This document shows, piece by piece, positions 6,950 to 14,575 of a DNA stretch of 17,194 nt; position 1 is the stretch's first letter; each line of letters starts with the position of its first letter. The notes under the pieces are model-generated. The model searched no databases, was not told the DNA's origin, and was given only the letters and a program-made list of their open reading frames with translations. Location of the stretch: the NCBI GenBank assembly GCA_946222495.1, contig CAMICF010000038.1, forward strand, positions 1 through 17,194, read 5' to 3'. A program made the translations under genes and the position numbers. Source of the stretch: an uncultured Janibacter sp. (lineage in GTDB: Bacteria > Actinomycetota > Actinomycetes > Actinomycetales > Dermatophilaceae).

Positions 6950-7029
6950 CCCCGCGCTTCCGCCGGGTCATGACCTGGGCCGTCCTCATCTCGCTCATCG
7001 GCGCGACGGTCATCGCCGCGATCATCTGA
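6946..7029 (+). CDS. 27-residue single-span membrane peptide coupled to the exporter
   Basis: An ATG at 6946 overlaps the stop of the EntS-like exporter in the same ATGA arrangement that joins marR to the exporter. The predicted peptide has a basic start (TPRFRRV) followed by one hydrophobic helix from about residue 9 to the C-terminus (TWAVLISLIGATVIAAII). Residue pattern, coupling and position support a real small membrane protein, for example an accessory subunit or stabiliser of the exporter. It is below the length threshold of most gene callers. I do not recognise a named family, and chance cannot be excluded. Confidence 0.6.
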   Translation: MTPRFRRVMTWAVLISLIGATVIAAII

Positions 7030-7036
7030 GGGGTGG

Positions 7037-7089
7037 GCACGACCTTAAGGAGATGCGGCTCTGGGTGGGTACGACCTCAAGGAGATGCG
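7037..7089 (-). repeat. Downstream pair of CCTTAAGG-centred repeats, inverted relative to the upstream array
   Basis: Copy D1 (7037-7057) is the exact reverse complement of the 21-bp upstream copies. Copy D2 (7069-7089) is the same with two changes (TACGACCTCAAGG instead of CACGACCTTAAGG). Starts are again 32 bp apart with an 11-bp spacer. Several copies are followed, on the minus strand, by CCACCC-like sequence, so the true unit may be 27 bp or so. The pair fills almost all the space between the small membrane peptide (stop 7029) and the convergent serC stop (7091). Together with 5083-5135 it forms 53-bp imperfect inverted ends around a roughly 2-kb cassette. Confidence 0.88.
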
Positions 7090-7090
7090 G

Positions 7091-8230
7091 TCAGAGCCGG
7101 TCCATGACGTGGTCGATGCAGGCGAGCAGCGCCGACACGTCGTCGGGGTCCACCGCGGGGAAGGTCGCGATCCGCAGCTGGTTGCGCCCGAGCTTGCGGT
7201 AGGGCTCCACGTCGACGATCCCGTGGCGCCGCAGGACGGCGGCGACGGCTGCCGCGTCCACCGAGTCGTCGATGTCGATCGTCGTCACCACCTGCGAGCG
7301 GGCCTCCGGCTCCGTGACGAAGGGGGTGGTGCTCGCCCCCTTCGTCGCCCAGTCGTAGACCCGGCCTGAGGAGTCGGCCGTGCGGGCGGTCGTGAACTCC
7401 AGGCCGCCCGAGGCATTCATCCAGCGGACCTGCTCGGCCATGAGGGCCAGGGTCGCGATGGCCGGCGTGTTGAGCGTCTGGTCCTTGCGCGAGTTGTCGA
7501 TCGCCGCGGTGAGGGAGAGGAAGTCGGGGATCCACCGGTCGGTCGCGGCGATCTGCTCGGCCCGGGCGACCGCGGCCGGGGAGAGCACGGCGAACCAGAG
7601 CCCGCCGTCGGAGGCGAAGGACTTCTGGGGGGCGAAGTAGTAGGCATCCGTCTGGGCGATGTCGACCGGCAGGCCGCCCGCACCGGACGTCGCGTCGATG
7701 AGCACGAGGGCGTCGCCGTCGGCGCCCTCCGGTCGGAGCACCGGTGCCATGACACCGGTCGAGGTCTCGTTGTGCGGCCACGCGTAGGCGTCGACACCGT
7801 CCTCGGCAACCGCGTGCGTCAGGGAGCCGGGCTCGGCCGAGCGCACGCTCGGGTCGGCGAGGAAGGGCGCCGCCGCCGTGGCCTTCGCGAACTTGCCGGA
7901 GAACTCCCCGAAGACGAGGTGCTGTGCCCGCTCGCGGACGAGGCCGAGGGTGGCGATGTCCCAGAAGGCGCTCGAACCGCCGTTGCCGAGGACGACCTCG
8001 TAGCCGTCCGGGAGGCGGAAGAGCTCTCCGAGCCCTTCGCGCAGGCCGGCGACGATCGAGCGCACCGGCGCCTGGCGGTGGGAGGTCCCGAGCACGGTCC
8101 GGGCGATCGAGGTCAGGTGCTCGACCTGCGCGTCGCGGACCACCGAGGGTCCGGAGCCGAAGCGCCCGTCGCGCGGTCGGAGGTCCTCAGGGATGGTGAT
8201 GTCGTTGCCCACGACAGGAGTGTCCCGCAC
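7091..8230 (-). CDS. serC: Phosphoserine aminotransferase, actinobacterial type
   Basis: SerC converts 3-phosphohydroxypyruvate and glutamate to phosphoserine and 2-oxoglutarate in serine biosynthesis, using PLP. The 379-residue protein matches the M. tuberculosis-type enzyme closely: PRDGRFGSGPS (19-29), LGTSHRQAPV (47-56), GNGGSSAFWD (82-91), AWPHNETSTGV (150-160), LIDATSGAGGLPVD (177-190), and the PLP-binding Lys203 in YYFAPQKSFASDGG. The C-terminus has the conserved EPYRKLGRNQLRIATFPAV. The GTG at 8230 is the most upstream start. A second in-frame GTG at 8212 would also leave a normal N-terminus, and neither has a strong Shine-Dalgarno sequence. The gene is last in a citA-lipoprotein-serC minus-strand run, 25 bp after the lipoprotein gene. 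Confidence 0.96.
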   Translation of the reverse strand: MRDTPVVGNDITIPEDLRPRDGRFGSGPSVVRDAQVEHLTSIARTVLGTSHRQAPVRSIVAGLREGLGELFRLPDGYEVVLGNGGSSAFWDIATLGLVRERAQHLVFGEFSGKFAKATAAAPFLADPSVRSAEPGSLTHAVAEDGVDAYAWPHNETSTGVMAPVLRPEGADGDALVLIDATSGAGGLPVDIAQTDAYYFAPQKSFASDGGLWFAVLSPAAVARAEQIAATDRWIPDFLSLTAAIDNSRKDQTLNTPAIATLALMAEQVRWMNASGGLEFTTARTADSSGRVYDWATKGASTTPFVTEPEARSQVVTTIDIDDSVDAAAVAAVLRRHGIVDVEPYRKLGRNQLRIATFPAVDPDDVSALLACIDHVMDRL

Positions 8231-8239
8231 CCGTGGTGG

Positions 8240-8253
8240 CCGGTGCGAACCGG
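8240..8253. promoter_or_regulatory. Perfect small hairpin between the lipoprotein and serC genes
   Basis: CCGGT (8240-8244) and ACCGG (8249-8253) form a perfect 5-bp stem around a tetraloop, GCGA on the plus strand and TCGC on the minus-strand transcript. It lies between the lipoprotein stop and the serC start, where it could affect serC translation or mRNA processing. Stems this short arise by chance in GC-rich DNA, so the role is uncertain. Confidence 0.25.
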
Positions 8254-8255
8254 TC

Positions 8256-9140
8256 TCAGCTGGCCCGGGCGAGCTCGGAGTCCTTCGGCGCGGTGATGTC
8301 GACGGGCTCGCCCCAGTCCTTCGCCGTGAGGGTCGCCCTCGACCCCTCCTGGGTGAGGACCATCTTGCGGATGCGGTCGTCCTCGTCGAGCCAGATGTCG
8401 TAGGTCAGGGTCTCCGGTGCGTTCGGGTCCTGCTTCGTCCCCAGGTGCTCGCGGGCCGTGGCCGTGTCGATCGCCGCCGTGTAGTGACGCGTCTCGACCC
8501 CGTCGATCTCCTCGGTGCCCTTGTCGCCGGCGTCCTCGACCCCGGCGATGAAGGCGTCGAGCTGCTTGCGCATGCTCAGCGGCTGGACCTGGTCGAGTGC
8601 CTGCTCGATGAGGGGGTTCGTCGACTCCTCGGTGACCGGGACCCACTTGGGCGGCTGGGCGAGGTAGTACCGGCCGTCGACGAGGCGGTAGCCGAGCTCC
8701 TGGCCGTTCATGTCGACCTGCATGTCGAGGGCGTCGTTGGCGAGGTCCTGCACCCCCGTGGCGGTGGCCGTCTCCTGCCCGCCGGCCGTCATGGTGACGT
8801 CGATGCGCACCGTGGAGTCGGTCTCGATCGCCGCCTCGAGCTTGGCGGTGAACTCCTCGGGGTCGAAGGGGGTGCCGGTATTGGTCGGCGAGCTGCTCGC
8901 GGACGGACCGCCCGGTCCCTCGGCGTCGCCCTCCGTGGGGCCCCCCTCGGCGGAGTCGCCGGTGGTGGAGCCGCCCGAGGAGCCTGCGGCGTCGCCCTTC
9001 GACGTGGAGGGCACCGCCGGCGTGCTGCTGTTGCCGAACTCGTCGTCCCCGGTCGGCCCGGGCCCGGCGCCGCCACCGCTGCAGGCGGCGAGCGAGAGGG
9101 CAAGGGCCACGGCTGCGGCCGCGGTCGTCGTCCGTGACAT
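8256..9140 (-). CDS. Secreted lipoprotein, LppX_LprAFG-like
   Basis: The 294-residue product begins with a lipoprotein signal peptide (SRT, then a hydrophobic core) ending in the lipobox LAAC with the lipidated Cys20. A low-complexity Gly/Ser/Thr/Pro linker runs to about residue 90. The mature domain that follows reads like an LppX/LprG beta-sandwich: FTAKLEAAIETDSTVRIDVTM, alternating-strand segments, LGYRLVDGRYYLAQPPKWVPV, and KMVLTQEGSRATLTAKDWGEPVDI near the end. Family members bind or carry lipids or glycolipids at the outer face of the membrane. The family match is by pattern and not certain. The ATG at 9140 follows the purine-rich GGGGGGAG and lies 23 bp after the citA stop, so the gene is in the citA-serC transcript. 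Why a lipoprotein sits between two metabolic enzymes is unclear. Confidence 0.85.
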   Translation of the reverse strand: MSRTTTAAAAVALALSLAACSGGGAGPGPTGDDEFGNSSTPAVPSTSKGDAAGSSGGSTTGDSAEGGPTEGDAEGPGGPSASSSPTNTGTPFDPEEFTAKLEAAIETDSTVRIDVTMTAGGQETATATGVQDLANDALDMQVDMNGQELGYRLVDGRYYLAQPPKWVPVTEESTNPLIEQALDQVQPLSMRKQLDAFIAGVEDAGDKGTEEIDGVETRHYTAAIDTATAREHLGTKQDPNAPETLTYDIWLDEDDRIRKMVLTQEGSRATLTAKDWGEPVDITAPKDSELARAS

Positions 9141-9163
9141 GGCTCCCCCCGCCGTCGTCCGGG

Positions 9164-10273
9164 TCAGCCGCGGGGCAGCTGGTCGTAACCGGCGATGTCG
9201 GAGACCTGACGAGCGCCGGCGCCGATGTAGTTGCTGCTCGGCCGGATGAGCCGACCGGTGCGCTTCTGCTCGAGGACGTGCGCGGACCAGCCAGCGGTGC
9301 GGGCGCAGACGAAGAGCGGCGTCATCATCTCGCCCGGGACCTCGGCGAAGTCGAGCAGGACCGCGGCCCAGTAGTCGACGTTCGTCTCCATCGTGCGGTC
9401 CGGGTAGCGGTCCCTCAGCTCGGCGATGGCGGCCTTCTCCAGCTCGAGGGCGACCTCGTAGCGGGGCGCGCCGAGGCGCTTGCAGGTGTCGCGGAGGACG
9501 GCGGCGCGGGGGTCGTAGGCCCGGTAGACCCGGTGCCCGAAGCCCATGAGGCGCTCCTTGCGGTCGAGCGCGTCCTTGACGTACTTCGTCGCGTCGCCGG
9601 TGCGCTCGACGCCCTCGATCATGTGCTGGGCGCGCGAGGGTGCGCCGCCGTGCAGCGGTCCGGACATCGCGCCGACCGCTCCGGAGAGGCAGGCTGCGGC
9701 GTCGGCGCCGGTGGAGGCGATGACGCGGGCGGTGAAGGTCGAGGCGTTCATGCCGTGCTCGGCCGCGGAGATGAAGTAGGCGTCGATGGCCTCGACGTGC
9801 TTGGGGTCGGGCTCGCCGCGCCACCGGATCATGAAGCGCTCGACGATGTTCCTGCCCTCGTCGACGCGGGCCTGCGGCACCATCGCCGAGTTCTGCCCGT
9901 GCGCGGACTGGGCGATGAAGGACAGGGCCATGACGGACGATCGGGCGAGGTCCTGACGGACCTGGGTGTCATCGATGTCGAGGAGCGGCTTGAAGCCCCA
10001 CAGCGGCGCCAGCTGGGCGAGCGCGGACTGGACGTCCACGCGGATGTCCCCGCTGTGCACGGGAAGGGGGAAGGGCTCGGCGGGCGGCAGGCCCGGCTCG
10101 AAGGCGTCGTCGACGAGCAGGCCCCAGACCCGACCGAAGGACACCTTGCCGACGAGGTCGTTGATGTCGACGCCGCGGTAACGTAGGACGCCACCGGCCT
10201 TGTCCGGCTCGGCGATCGTCGACTCGAAGGCGACGACACCCTCGAGCCCGTGCTGGACATCAGTCTCGGACAT
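9164..10273 (-). CDS. citA: Citrate synthase 2
   Basis: This 369-residue enzyme condenses acetyl-CoA and oxaloacetate to citrate. It is the shorter, CitA-type actinobacterial citrate synthase, similar to M. tuberculosis CitA. The catalytic triad is in place: His173 in AAEHGMNAST, His247 in GFGHRVYRAYDPRA, and Asp300 in METNVDYWAAVLLD. GPLHGGAPSRA at 205-215 is the CoA/oxaloacetate-site loop, and the C-terminal KRTGRLIRPSSNYIG is conserved. The ATG at 10273 follows the Shine-Dalgarno-like AAGAAGGAAA. It heads the citA-lipoprotein-serC run. The divergent neighbour across 209 bp is an acyltransferase; in relatives I would expect pdxH to lie close to citA, which suggests the acyltransferase pair is an insertion here. 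Confidence 0.95.
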   Translation of the reverse strand: MSETDVQHGLEGVVAFESTIAEPDKAGGVLRYRGVDINDLVGKVSFGRVWGLLVDDAFEPGLPPAEPFPLPVHSGDIRVDVQSALAQLAPLWGFKPLLDIDDTQVRQDLARSSVMALSFIAQSAHGQNSAMVPQARVDEGRNIVERFMIRWRGEPDPKHVEAIDAYFISAAEHGMNASTFTARVIASTGADAAACLSGAVGAMSGPLHGGAPSRAQHMIEGVERTGDATKYVKDALDRKERLMGFGHRVYRAYDPRAAVLRDTCKRLGAPRYEVALELEKAAIAELRDRYPDRTMETNVDYWAAVLLDFAEVPGEMMTPLFVCARTAGWSAHVLEQKRTGRLIRPSSNYIGAGARQVSDIAGYDQLPRG

Positions 10274-10482
10274 GGATTTCCTTCTTCCTCGTACGCGTCG
10301 CTGCAGGGGCCATTCTGCACTCTCCCCCCGTCGATGCGGCGCGCGGTCCTCCCTTCGTCACCGCCGGACCCGAAAAGCCGGGTGGAGGTGAACCGGCCGG
10401 TAGCATGCGCATGCCGCTCCGACGGGCGGTCGACCACTCCGGGGGGAGCGGCTGACGATGACGACATCTCCAGGAGCGTGCG
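10274..10482. other. Divergent intergenic region between citA and the plus-strand acyltransferase
   Basis: This 209-bp gap should hold both promoters. On the plus strand TAGCAT at 10401-10406 is a possible -10 box, with its last bases inside the palindrome GCATGCGCATGC (10403-10414). The acyltransferase start is supported by CAGGAG at 10471-10476. On the minus strand CAGAAT (complement of 10312-10317), preceded by TG, is a weak -10 candidate for citA. No convincing -35 boxes and no reading frame with coding character were seen. Confidence 0.4.
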
Positions 10483-12450
10483 GTGGCACGATCGCGCCTC
10501 AGGTACAGCCCGGCGCTCGACGGCGTCCGCGGCCTCTTCATGCTCTGCTTCATGGCCTACCACTTCGGGATGGACCAGCTCGCGGGCATGTGGGTGGGCA
10601 TCAACTTCTTCTTCGTCCTCTCCGCCTTCCTCATCACCCGGCTGCTCGTCGAGGAAAAGGTGACCCGCGGTGACATCGACGCCATCGCGTTCTACCGGCG
10701 CCGGGCACGGCGGCTGCTGCCGGCCCTCCTCCTCGTCCTCGGCTTCGTCGTGGTCCACGGCCTGGTGTGGGCGGACGACGCGGTGCGCCGCAAGATCGGC
10801 GGCGACGTGCTCGCCACCCTCGGCTACGTCATGAACTGGCGCCTCGTCCTCGAGGGTGACCAGTACTTCGGCACCGCAGGCGGCGCCTCGCCGCTCCGCC
10901 ACGCGTGGACCCTGGCGATCGAGGAGCAGTTCTACCTCCTCGTCCCCTTCATCATCCTCGGGCTCATGGTCCTCGTGCGCTCTCGACGGATGATCACCCT
11001 CGTCCTCCTCCTCGCGGCCGTGGCCGGCGCCGTGTGGACGGCGGTGCTCGGCTTCCACGACGAATCGGACTACCCCCGCGTCTACTACGGCACCGACGCC
11101 AGAGCCCAGGCCCTCCTCGTCGGAGCCGCGCTCGGCGTCTGGCTGGCGCCCGGGTCCAACGGTCGCGTCCCGACCTTCTCCCGGCCGGTGGTCCTCGCCG
11201 CCGGGGTCGTCGGCGGCGCCTCGAGCGTCTTCTCCTTCGTCCTCGTGGGTCCGTACTCCGGGTGGATGTTCAACCTCGGCGGCATGCTCTTCTTCGCCCT
11301 CGGGTCCGCCCTGCTCGTCATCGCCTGCGCGGACGAACGGCCGAGCTGGGTGCACACGGTCTTCGGGTGGCGGCCGCTCGCCTACGCGGGGCGCCTGTCC
11401 TACGGCATGTACCTGTGGCACTGGCCGATCTGGCTCGCCTTCGGCGACGGGCGGCTCAGCGGCAACGGAGTCGTCAACTTCGTCCTGTGCACCGTGCTGA
11501 CGGTGGGCGTCGCCCACCTGTCCTACACCTACGTCGAGCGTCCGGTCATCAGGAAGGGGGTCCGCGGGCTGTTCCCCCGGCTGCGGACCCCGGCGCTCGC
11601 CGTGGTGCTGCCCATCGCCCTGGTCGCCGGTGCCGGGTTCGCCGTCGGGAAGACCGCGCCGCAGGGAACGGACCAGCCGCCCATCGCGGCGCCGGGCGGG
11701 ATGCCGCCGGACATCGTCGAGGGCCAGGCGGAGTACGAGCCCGGCAGCCCGACCCGGATCGGAGTCCACGGCGACTCGGTCCCCTTCTTCCTCGCCGACC
11801 GGTTTCCCGCGGTGACCTTCCCCGGCGTGGAGGTGCACAACTACTCCCGCGAGGGGTGCGACCTGCTGTCGGAGCCGATGAGCTGGGCGCCCGGCCTGCA
11901 GAAGCAGAACGAGGAGCCCTGCACGCAGGTGAAGCAGGAGTGGCCCGAGCAGTTCGAGGAGTCCGAGGACGAGGTGCTGCTCATGTGGGCCTCGCCGCTC
12001 CTGGCTGTCCCGCACATCGTCGAGGGCGAGCGGCTGGGGCTCGACGACCCGACCTACCGCTCGCTCATCGAGGAGCGCTTCGACACCCTGCGGGAGGAGG
12101 CCCTGGACTCCGGCGCGAAGCAGGTGCAGATCGTCAACGTCCCCTGCCGCACGCCGGAGCGTGAGGCCATCCCCGAGGAGTTCCGGGTGGTCTTCGACGC
12201 GAGCCCGGAGGTCGTCAAGGAGTACGAGGAGCCGAAGCAGATCAACGCCCTCGTCGACCGGTGGGCCGGGAAGCACGATGACGTGAGGGTGGTCGACCTC
12301 CACGGAGCCCTGTGCGCCAACGGTTTCCGGGCACAGATCAACGGTCACGCGCTCTACAACGACTTCCTGCACTTCTCGCCGGAGGCGACGCCGATGCTCT
12401 GGAAGTGGCTGCTCGGGGAGGTCAGCCACAACTGGGCCGAGGCCGGGTGA
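10483..12450 (+). CDS. Membrane O-acyltransferase (acyltransferase-3, OafA/YrhL type) with C-terminal SGNH domain
   Basis: This 655-residue two-domain protein should transfer acyl groups across the membrane to an envelope glycan. The N-terminal acyltransferase-3 domain (about 1-370, roughly ten helices) shows the catalytic-type His27 in MAYHFG, VGINFFFVLSAFLI, the basic FYRRRARRLLPAL (70-82), and TLAIEEQFYLLVPF. One more helix (about 365-385) leads to an extracytoplasmic SGNH-hydrolase-like domain with HGDS (nucleophile Ser432) and the DxxH motif at Asp627/His630 (NDFLHFS). The GTG at 10483 follows CAGGAG and gives the usual N-terminus ALDGVRG. It is a paralogue of the convergent gene that follows, with the two stops one base apart. 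The acceptor (peptidoglycan, teichoic acid or polysaccharide) and acyl donor are unknown. Confidence 0.92.
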   Translation: MARSRLRYSPALDGVRGLFMLCFMAYHFGMDQLAGMWVGINFFFVLSAFLITRLLVEEKVTRGDIDAIAFYRRRARRLLPALLLVLGFVVVHGLVWADDAVRRKIGGDVLATLGYVMNWRLVLEGDQYFGTAGGASPLRHAWTLAIEEQFYLLVPFIILGLMVLVRSRRMITLVLLLAAVAGAVWTAVLGFHDESDYPRVYYGTDARAQALLVGAALGVWLAPGSNGRVPTFSRPVVLAAGVVGGASSVFSFVLVGPYSGWMFNLGGMLFFALGSALLVIACADERPSWVHTVFGWRPLAYAGRLSYGMYLWHWPIWLAFGDGRLSGNGVVNFVLCTVLTVGVAHLSYTYVERPVIRKGVRGLFPRLRTPALAVVLPIALVAGAGFAVGKTAPQGTDQPPIAAPGGMPPDIVEGQAEYEPGSPTRIGVHGDSVPFFLADRFPAVTFPGVEVHNYSREGCDLLSEPMSWAPGLQKQNEEPCTQVKQEWPEQFEESEDEVLLMWASPLLAVPHIVEGERLGLDDPTYRSLIEERFDTLREEALDSGAKQVQIVNVPCRTPEREAIPEEFRVVFDASPEVVKEYEEPKQINALVDRWAGKHDDVRVVDLHGALCANGFRAQINGHALYNDFLHFSPEATPMLWKWLLGEVSHNWAEAG

Positions 12451-12451
12451 G

Positions 12452-14461
12452 TCAGCTCTGCCGGAACTCCCAGGCGGTGAGCACCTGCGGGGCCAGCCAC
12501 GTCCAGACGAGCTGCGACCCCTGCCGGGAGAAGTGGACCCGGTCGGAGTAGAGCTCGGCGCCGTTGATCACCGGGCGGTAGCCGTCCGCGCAGAGCGCGC
12601 CGTTGAGGTCGAGCACGGCCACGTCGACAGCGCCGCCCTTGGCCTCGATGCCCTTCGCCCAGTCCTGGACGACCGCGTTCGTGCTCGACGGGTCGATCTT
12701 CACGGCGCCGACCTCCTCGCCGTCCCTGACCCCGGCCGGGTCGTCGTGGCAGGTGGCGTTGACCAGCTGGAGCTGCTGCGCGCCGGACTGCTGCGTCTGC
12801 TCGAGCAGCGCGTCGAGCGTGGCGCGCACCGCGCGGGTGTGGGCGGCGCTGCCGGGCTGCACGGTCCTGCCGTCGAGGACCAGCGGCTGCGTCAGGGCGG
12901 TCTCGACGGGGGAGAGGACGACGTCCGCCCCCGCGGCCTCGACCTCGCGCGGCCACGCGTCCCGCCAGCTGGCGCAGGTCTCGTCCTCGGGCACCTCGCC
13001 GCCGCCCAGGAAGCGGAAGGTCAGCGGGATCGCGTTGCACGAGCCTCGCCGGGTGTGCCCGCTCACCTCGAGCCTCGGGTACTCGTCCGCCTCGAACCCG
13101 TCGCGGACGGACTGGGCGATCGAGCTGCCCACGACCGCGACCTGCAGCGTGGAGTCGGGCGGCGAGTACTTCTCCGCCGTCGGGAGCGGACGGTGGTTCC
13201 AGTCGCCGTCGATGGCCCCGCTCCAGCTCGTGCTGAGGAGGAGGGCGAACCCGGCCGTGGTGGCGACGACCGCGATCCCCAGCCACCGGCGCGCCCCCCG
13301 CGGGATGGCGCGGGGGACGAGAGAGCGGAACCCGTGGACGAGCACCGGCAGCTCGAGGAAGCGGTAGGAGAGCACCGCGCAGACCCAGGTGAGGGCGAGC
13401 TTGATGACGAGGGCGACGACGGTCGGGAGCTGGTCCAACGGCAGCCACGTCGCGATCGGCCAGTGGAAGAGATAGAGGCCGTAGGAGATCTGGCCCAGGT
13501 GCACGAGCGGGGGGAAGCTCATGAGCCGGTTGATCCGCAGGGGCCGCGGGTCGAGGGCGGAGGCGCCCATGCACGCCGCCATGAGCGCGAAGAGCAGCAT
13601 GCCGCCCCCCTCGAAGACCCAGCGCCCGGTCTCGTCGAGGACGAAGAAGGCGGAGAAGGACAGCAGGGTGCCGATCCATCCCAGGGCCTCCGCGGTGGAG
13701 CGCCGGAGACGCGGCGCTCGCCCCCGTCGGTCCGGCGTGAGGAGCATCGCGAGCGCGAGACCGACGAGCAGGGCCTGGGCTCGCACGTCCGTGCCGTAGT
13801 ACAGCCGCGAGCCGGTCGCGCCGGAGTCGGCGAGGTAGACGGTCCACACCGCCGAGGCGACGGCCAGCCCGAGCACGACCGCGATGCGGACGAACCTCCG
13901 GCGCAGCGCCATCACGAGCATCACGACGAAGGGGACGACGATGTAGAACTGCTCCTCCACACCCAGGGTCCACACGTGACGCAGCGGGGAGGCCTCGCCG
14001 AGCAGGTCGAAGTACTGGTCGTCCCGGGCGACGAGGTTCCAGTTCTGCCAGAAGGTCAGCGTGGCGAAGGCGTCGCCGGCCGTCTGGGGACGGTCGCCCT
14101 GGTCGACGAGGAGGGTGTGCACGAGCACGGCGACCACGAGGAGGGTCAACGCGGGCACGATCCGCCGGGCCCGCCGCAGGTAGAAGCGGACGGCGTCGAC
14201 CCGTCCCCGACGTTCCCACTCGCGGATGAGGATGCCGCCGATGAGGTAGCCGGAGAAGACGAAGAAGTGGTTGATGCCCACCCAGCCACCGGCCAGCGAC
14301 GTGACCCCGAAGTGGAAGAGCATGACGAGGATGACGAAGAGGCCGCGGTAGCCGTCGATCGCGGGCCGGTAGGAGGGGCCCATCCGGTCGATGTCGGTGC
14401 TCACGAGCGCGCGCCACCACGGCGTGCCCGCGCGGGCACGTGTCGGGCTGACAGGTCGCAC
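12452..14461 (-). CDS. Membrane O-acyltransferase with SGNH domain, paralogue of the convergent gene
   Basis: This 669-residue protein has the same plan as its neighbour: an acyltransferase-3 membrane domain (about 30-385) with His50 in MLFHFG, VGINHFFVFSGYLI, FYLRRARRIVPAL, ASPLRHVWTLGVEEQFY and YYGTDVRAQALLVG. One linking helix (about 392-409) and an SGNH-like domain follow. In the SGNH block I the usual GDS reads GSS (444-446); Ser446 would still be the nucleophile, and Asp640/His643 (SDRVHFS) complete the DxxH motif. The GTG at 14461 was chosen because AAGGAG lies 7-8 bases upstream. Shared late motifs (LNGALCADGYRPVINGAELY against LHGALCANGFRAQINGHALY) show that the two genes are duplicates. 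It is divergent from pdxH. Confidence 0.92.
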   Translation of the reverse strand: MRPVSPTRARAGTPWWRALVSTDIDRMGPSYRPAIDGYRGLFVILVMLFHFGVTSLAGGWVGINHFFVFSGYLIGGILIREWERRGRVDAVRFYLRRARRIVPALTLLVVAVLVHTLLVDQGDRPQTAGDAFATLTFWQNWNLVARDDQYFDLLGEASPLRHVWTLGVEEQFYIVVPFVVMLVMALRRRFVRIAVVLGLAVASAVWTVYLADSGATGSRLYYGTDVRAQALLVGLALAMLLTPDRRGRAPRLRRSTAEALGWIGTLLSFSAFFVLDETGRWVFEGGGMLLFALMAACMGASALDPRPLRINRLMSFPPLVHLGQISYGLYLFHWPIATWLPLDQLPTVVALVIKLALTWVCAVLSYRFLELPVLVHGFRSLVPRAIPRGARRWLGIAVVATTAGFALLLSTSWSGAIDGDWNHRPLPTAEKYSPPDSTLQVAVVGSSIAQSVRDGFEADEYPRLEVSGHTRRGSCNAIPLTFRFLGGGEVPEDETCASWRDAWPREVEAAGADVVLSPVETALTQPLVLDGRTVQPGSAAHTRAVRATLDALLEQTQQSGAQQLQLVNATCHDDPAGVRDGEEVGAVKIDPSSTNAVVQDWAKGIEAKGGAVDVAVLDLNGALCADGYRPVINGAELYSDRVHFSRQGSQLVWTWLAPQVLTAWEFRQS

Positions 14462-14575
14462 GCGCGCTCCTTGCTCGTCCGTGGTGGGTCGGGGGTTGGC
14501 CCCGGGTGGGTGTCGACTCGGAAGCGTACCGGCCGGTCACAACCGCCGCGGCGAGCGCGGCCTACGCTGGCGCCC
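14462..14575. promoter_or_regulatory. Divergent promoter region of the acyltransferase and pdxH
   Basis: The same hexamer, TACGCT, occurs once in each direction. On the plus strand it lies at 14563-14568 and ends seven bases before the pdxH ATG at 14576, which lacks a Shine-Dalgarno sequence, so pdxH is probably leaderless. On the minus strand it lies at 14528-14523, about 60 bases before the acyltransferase GTG, leaving a normal leader with AAGGAG. No good -35 boxes are visible for either. Confidence 0.42.

Noticed and set aside
7037..7089. The TTAAGG repeats as intrinsic terminators
   Set aside because: The palindromic core CCTTAAGG has no room for a loop and no U-tract follows; the outer arms match only in a few bases.
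7045..7202. AAGGAGATGCGG read as a Shine-Dalgarno plus ATG start of a small gene
   Set aside because: The AAGGAG abuts the ATG with no spacing, the same string recurs because it is part of the repeat, and the resulting frame runs antisense into serC with no coding character.
10403..10414. GCATGCGCATGC palindrome as a regulator operator
   Set aside because: It is a perfect 12-bp palindrome but single, simple in sequence and common by chance; noted only as part of the promoter region.
12533..14575. Upstream extension of the pdxH frame by about 680 codons
   Set aside because: It is antisense to the acyltransferase and repetitive in charged residues; pdxH has a proper ATG and promoter at its own start.
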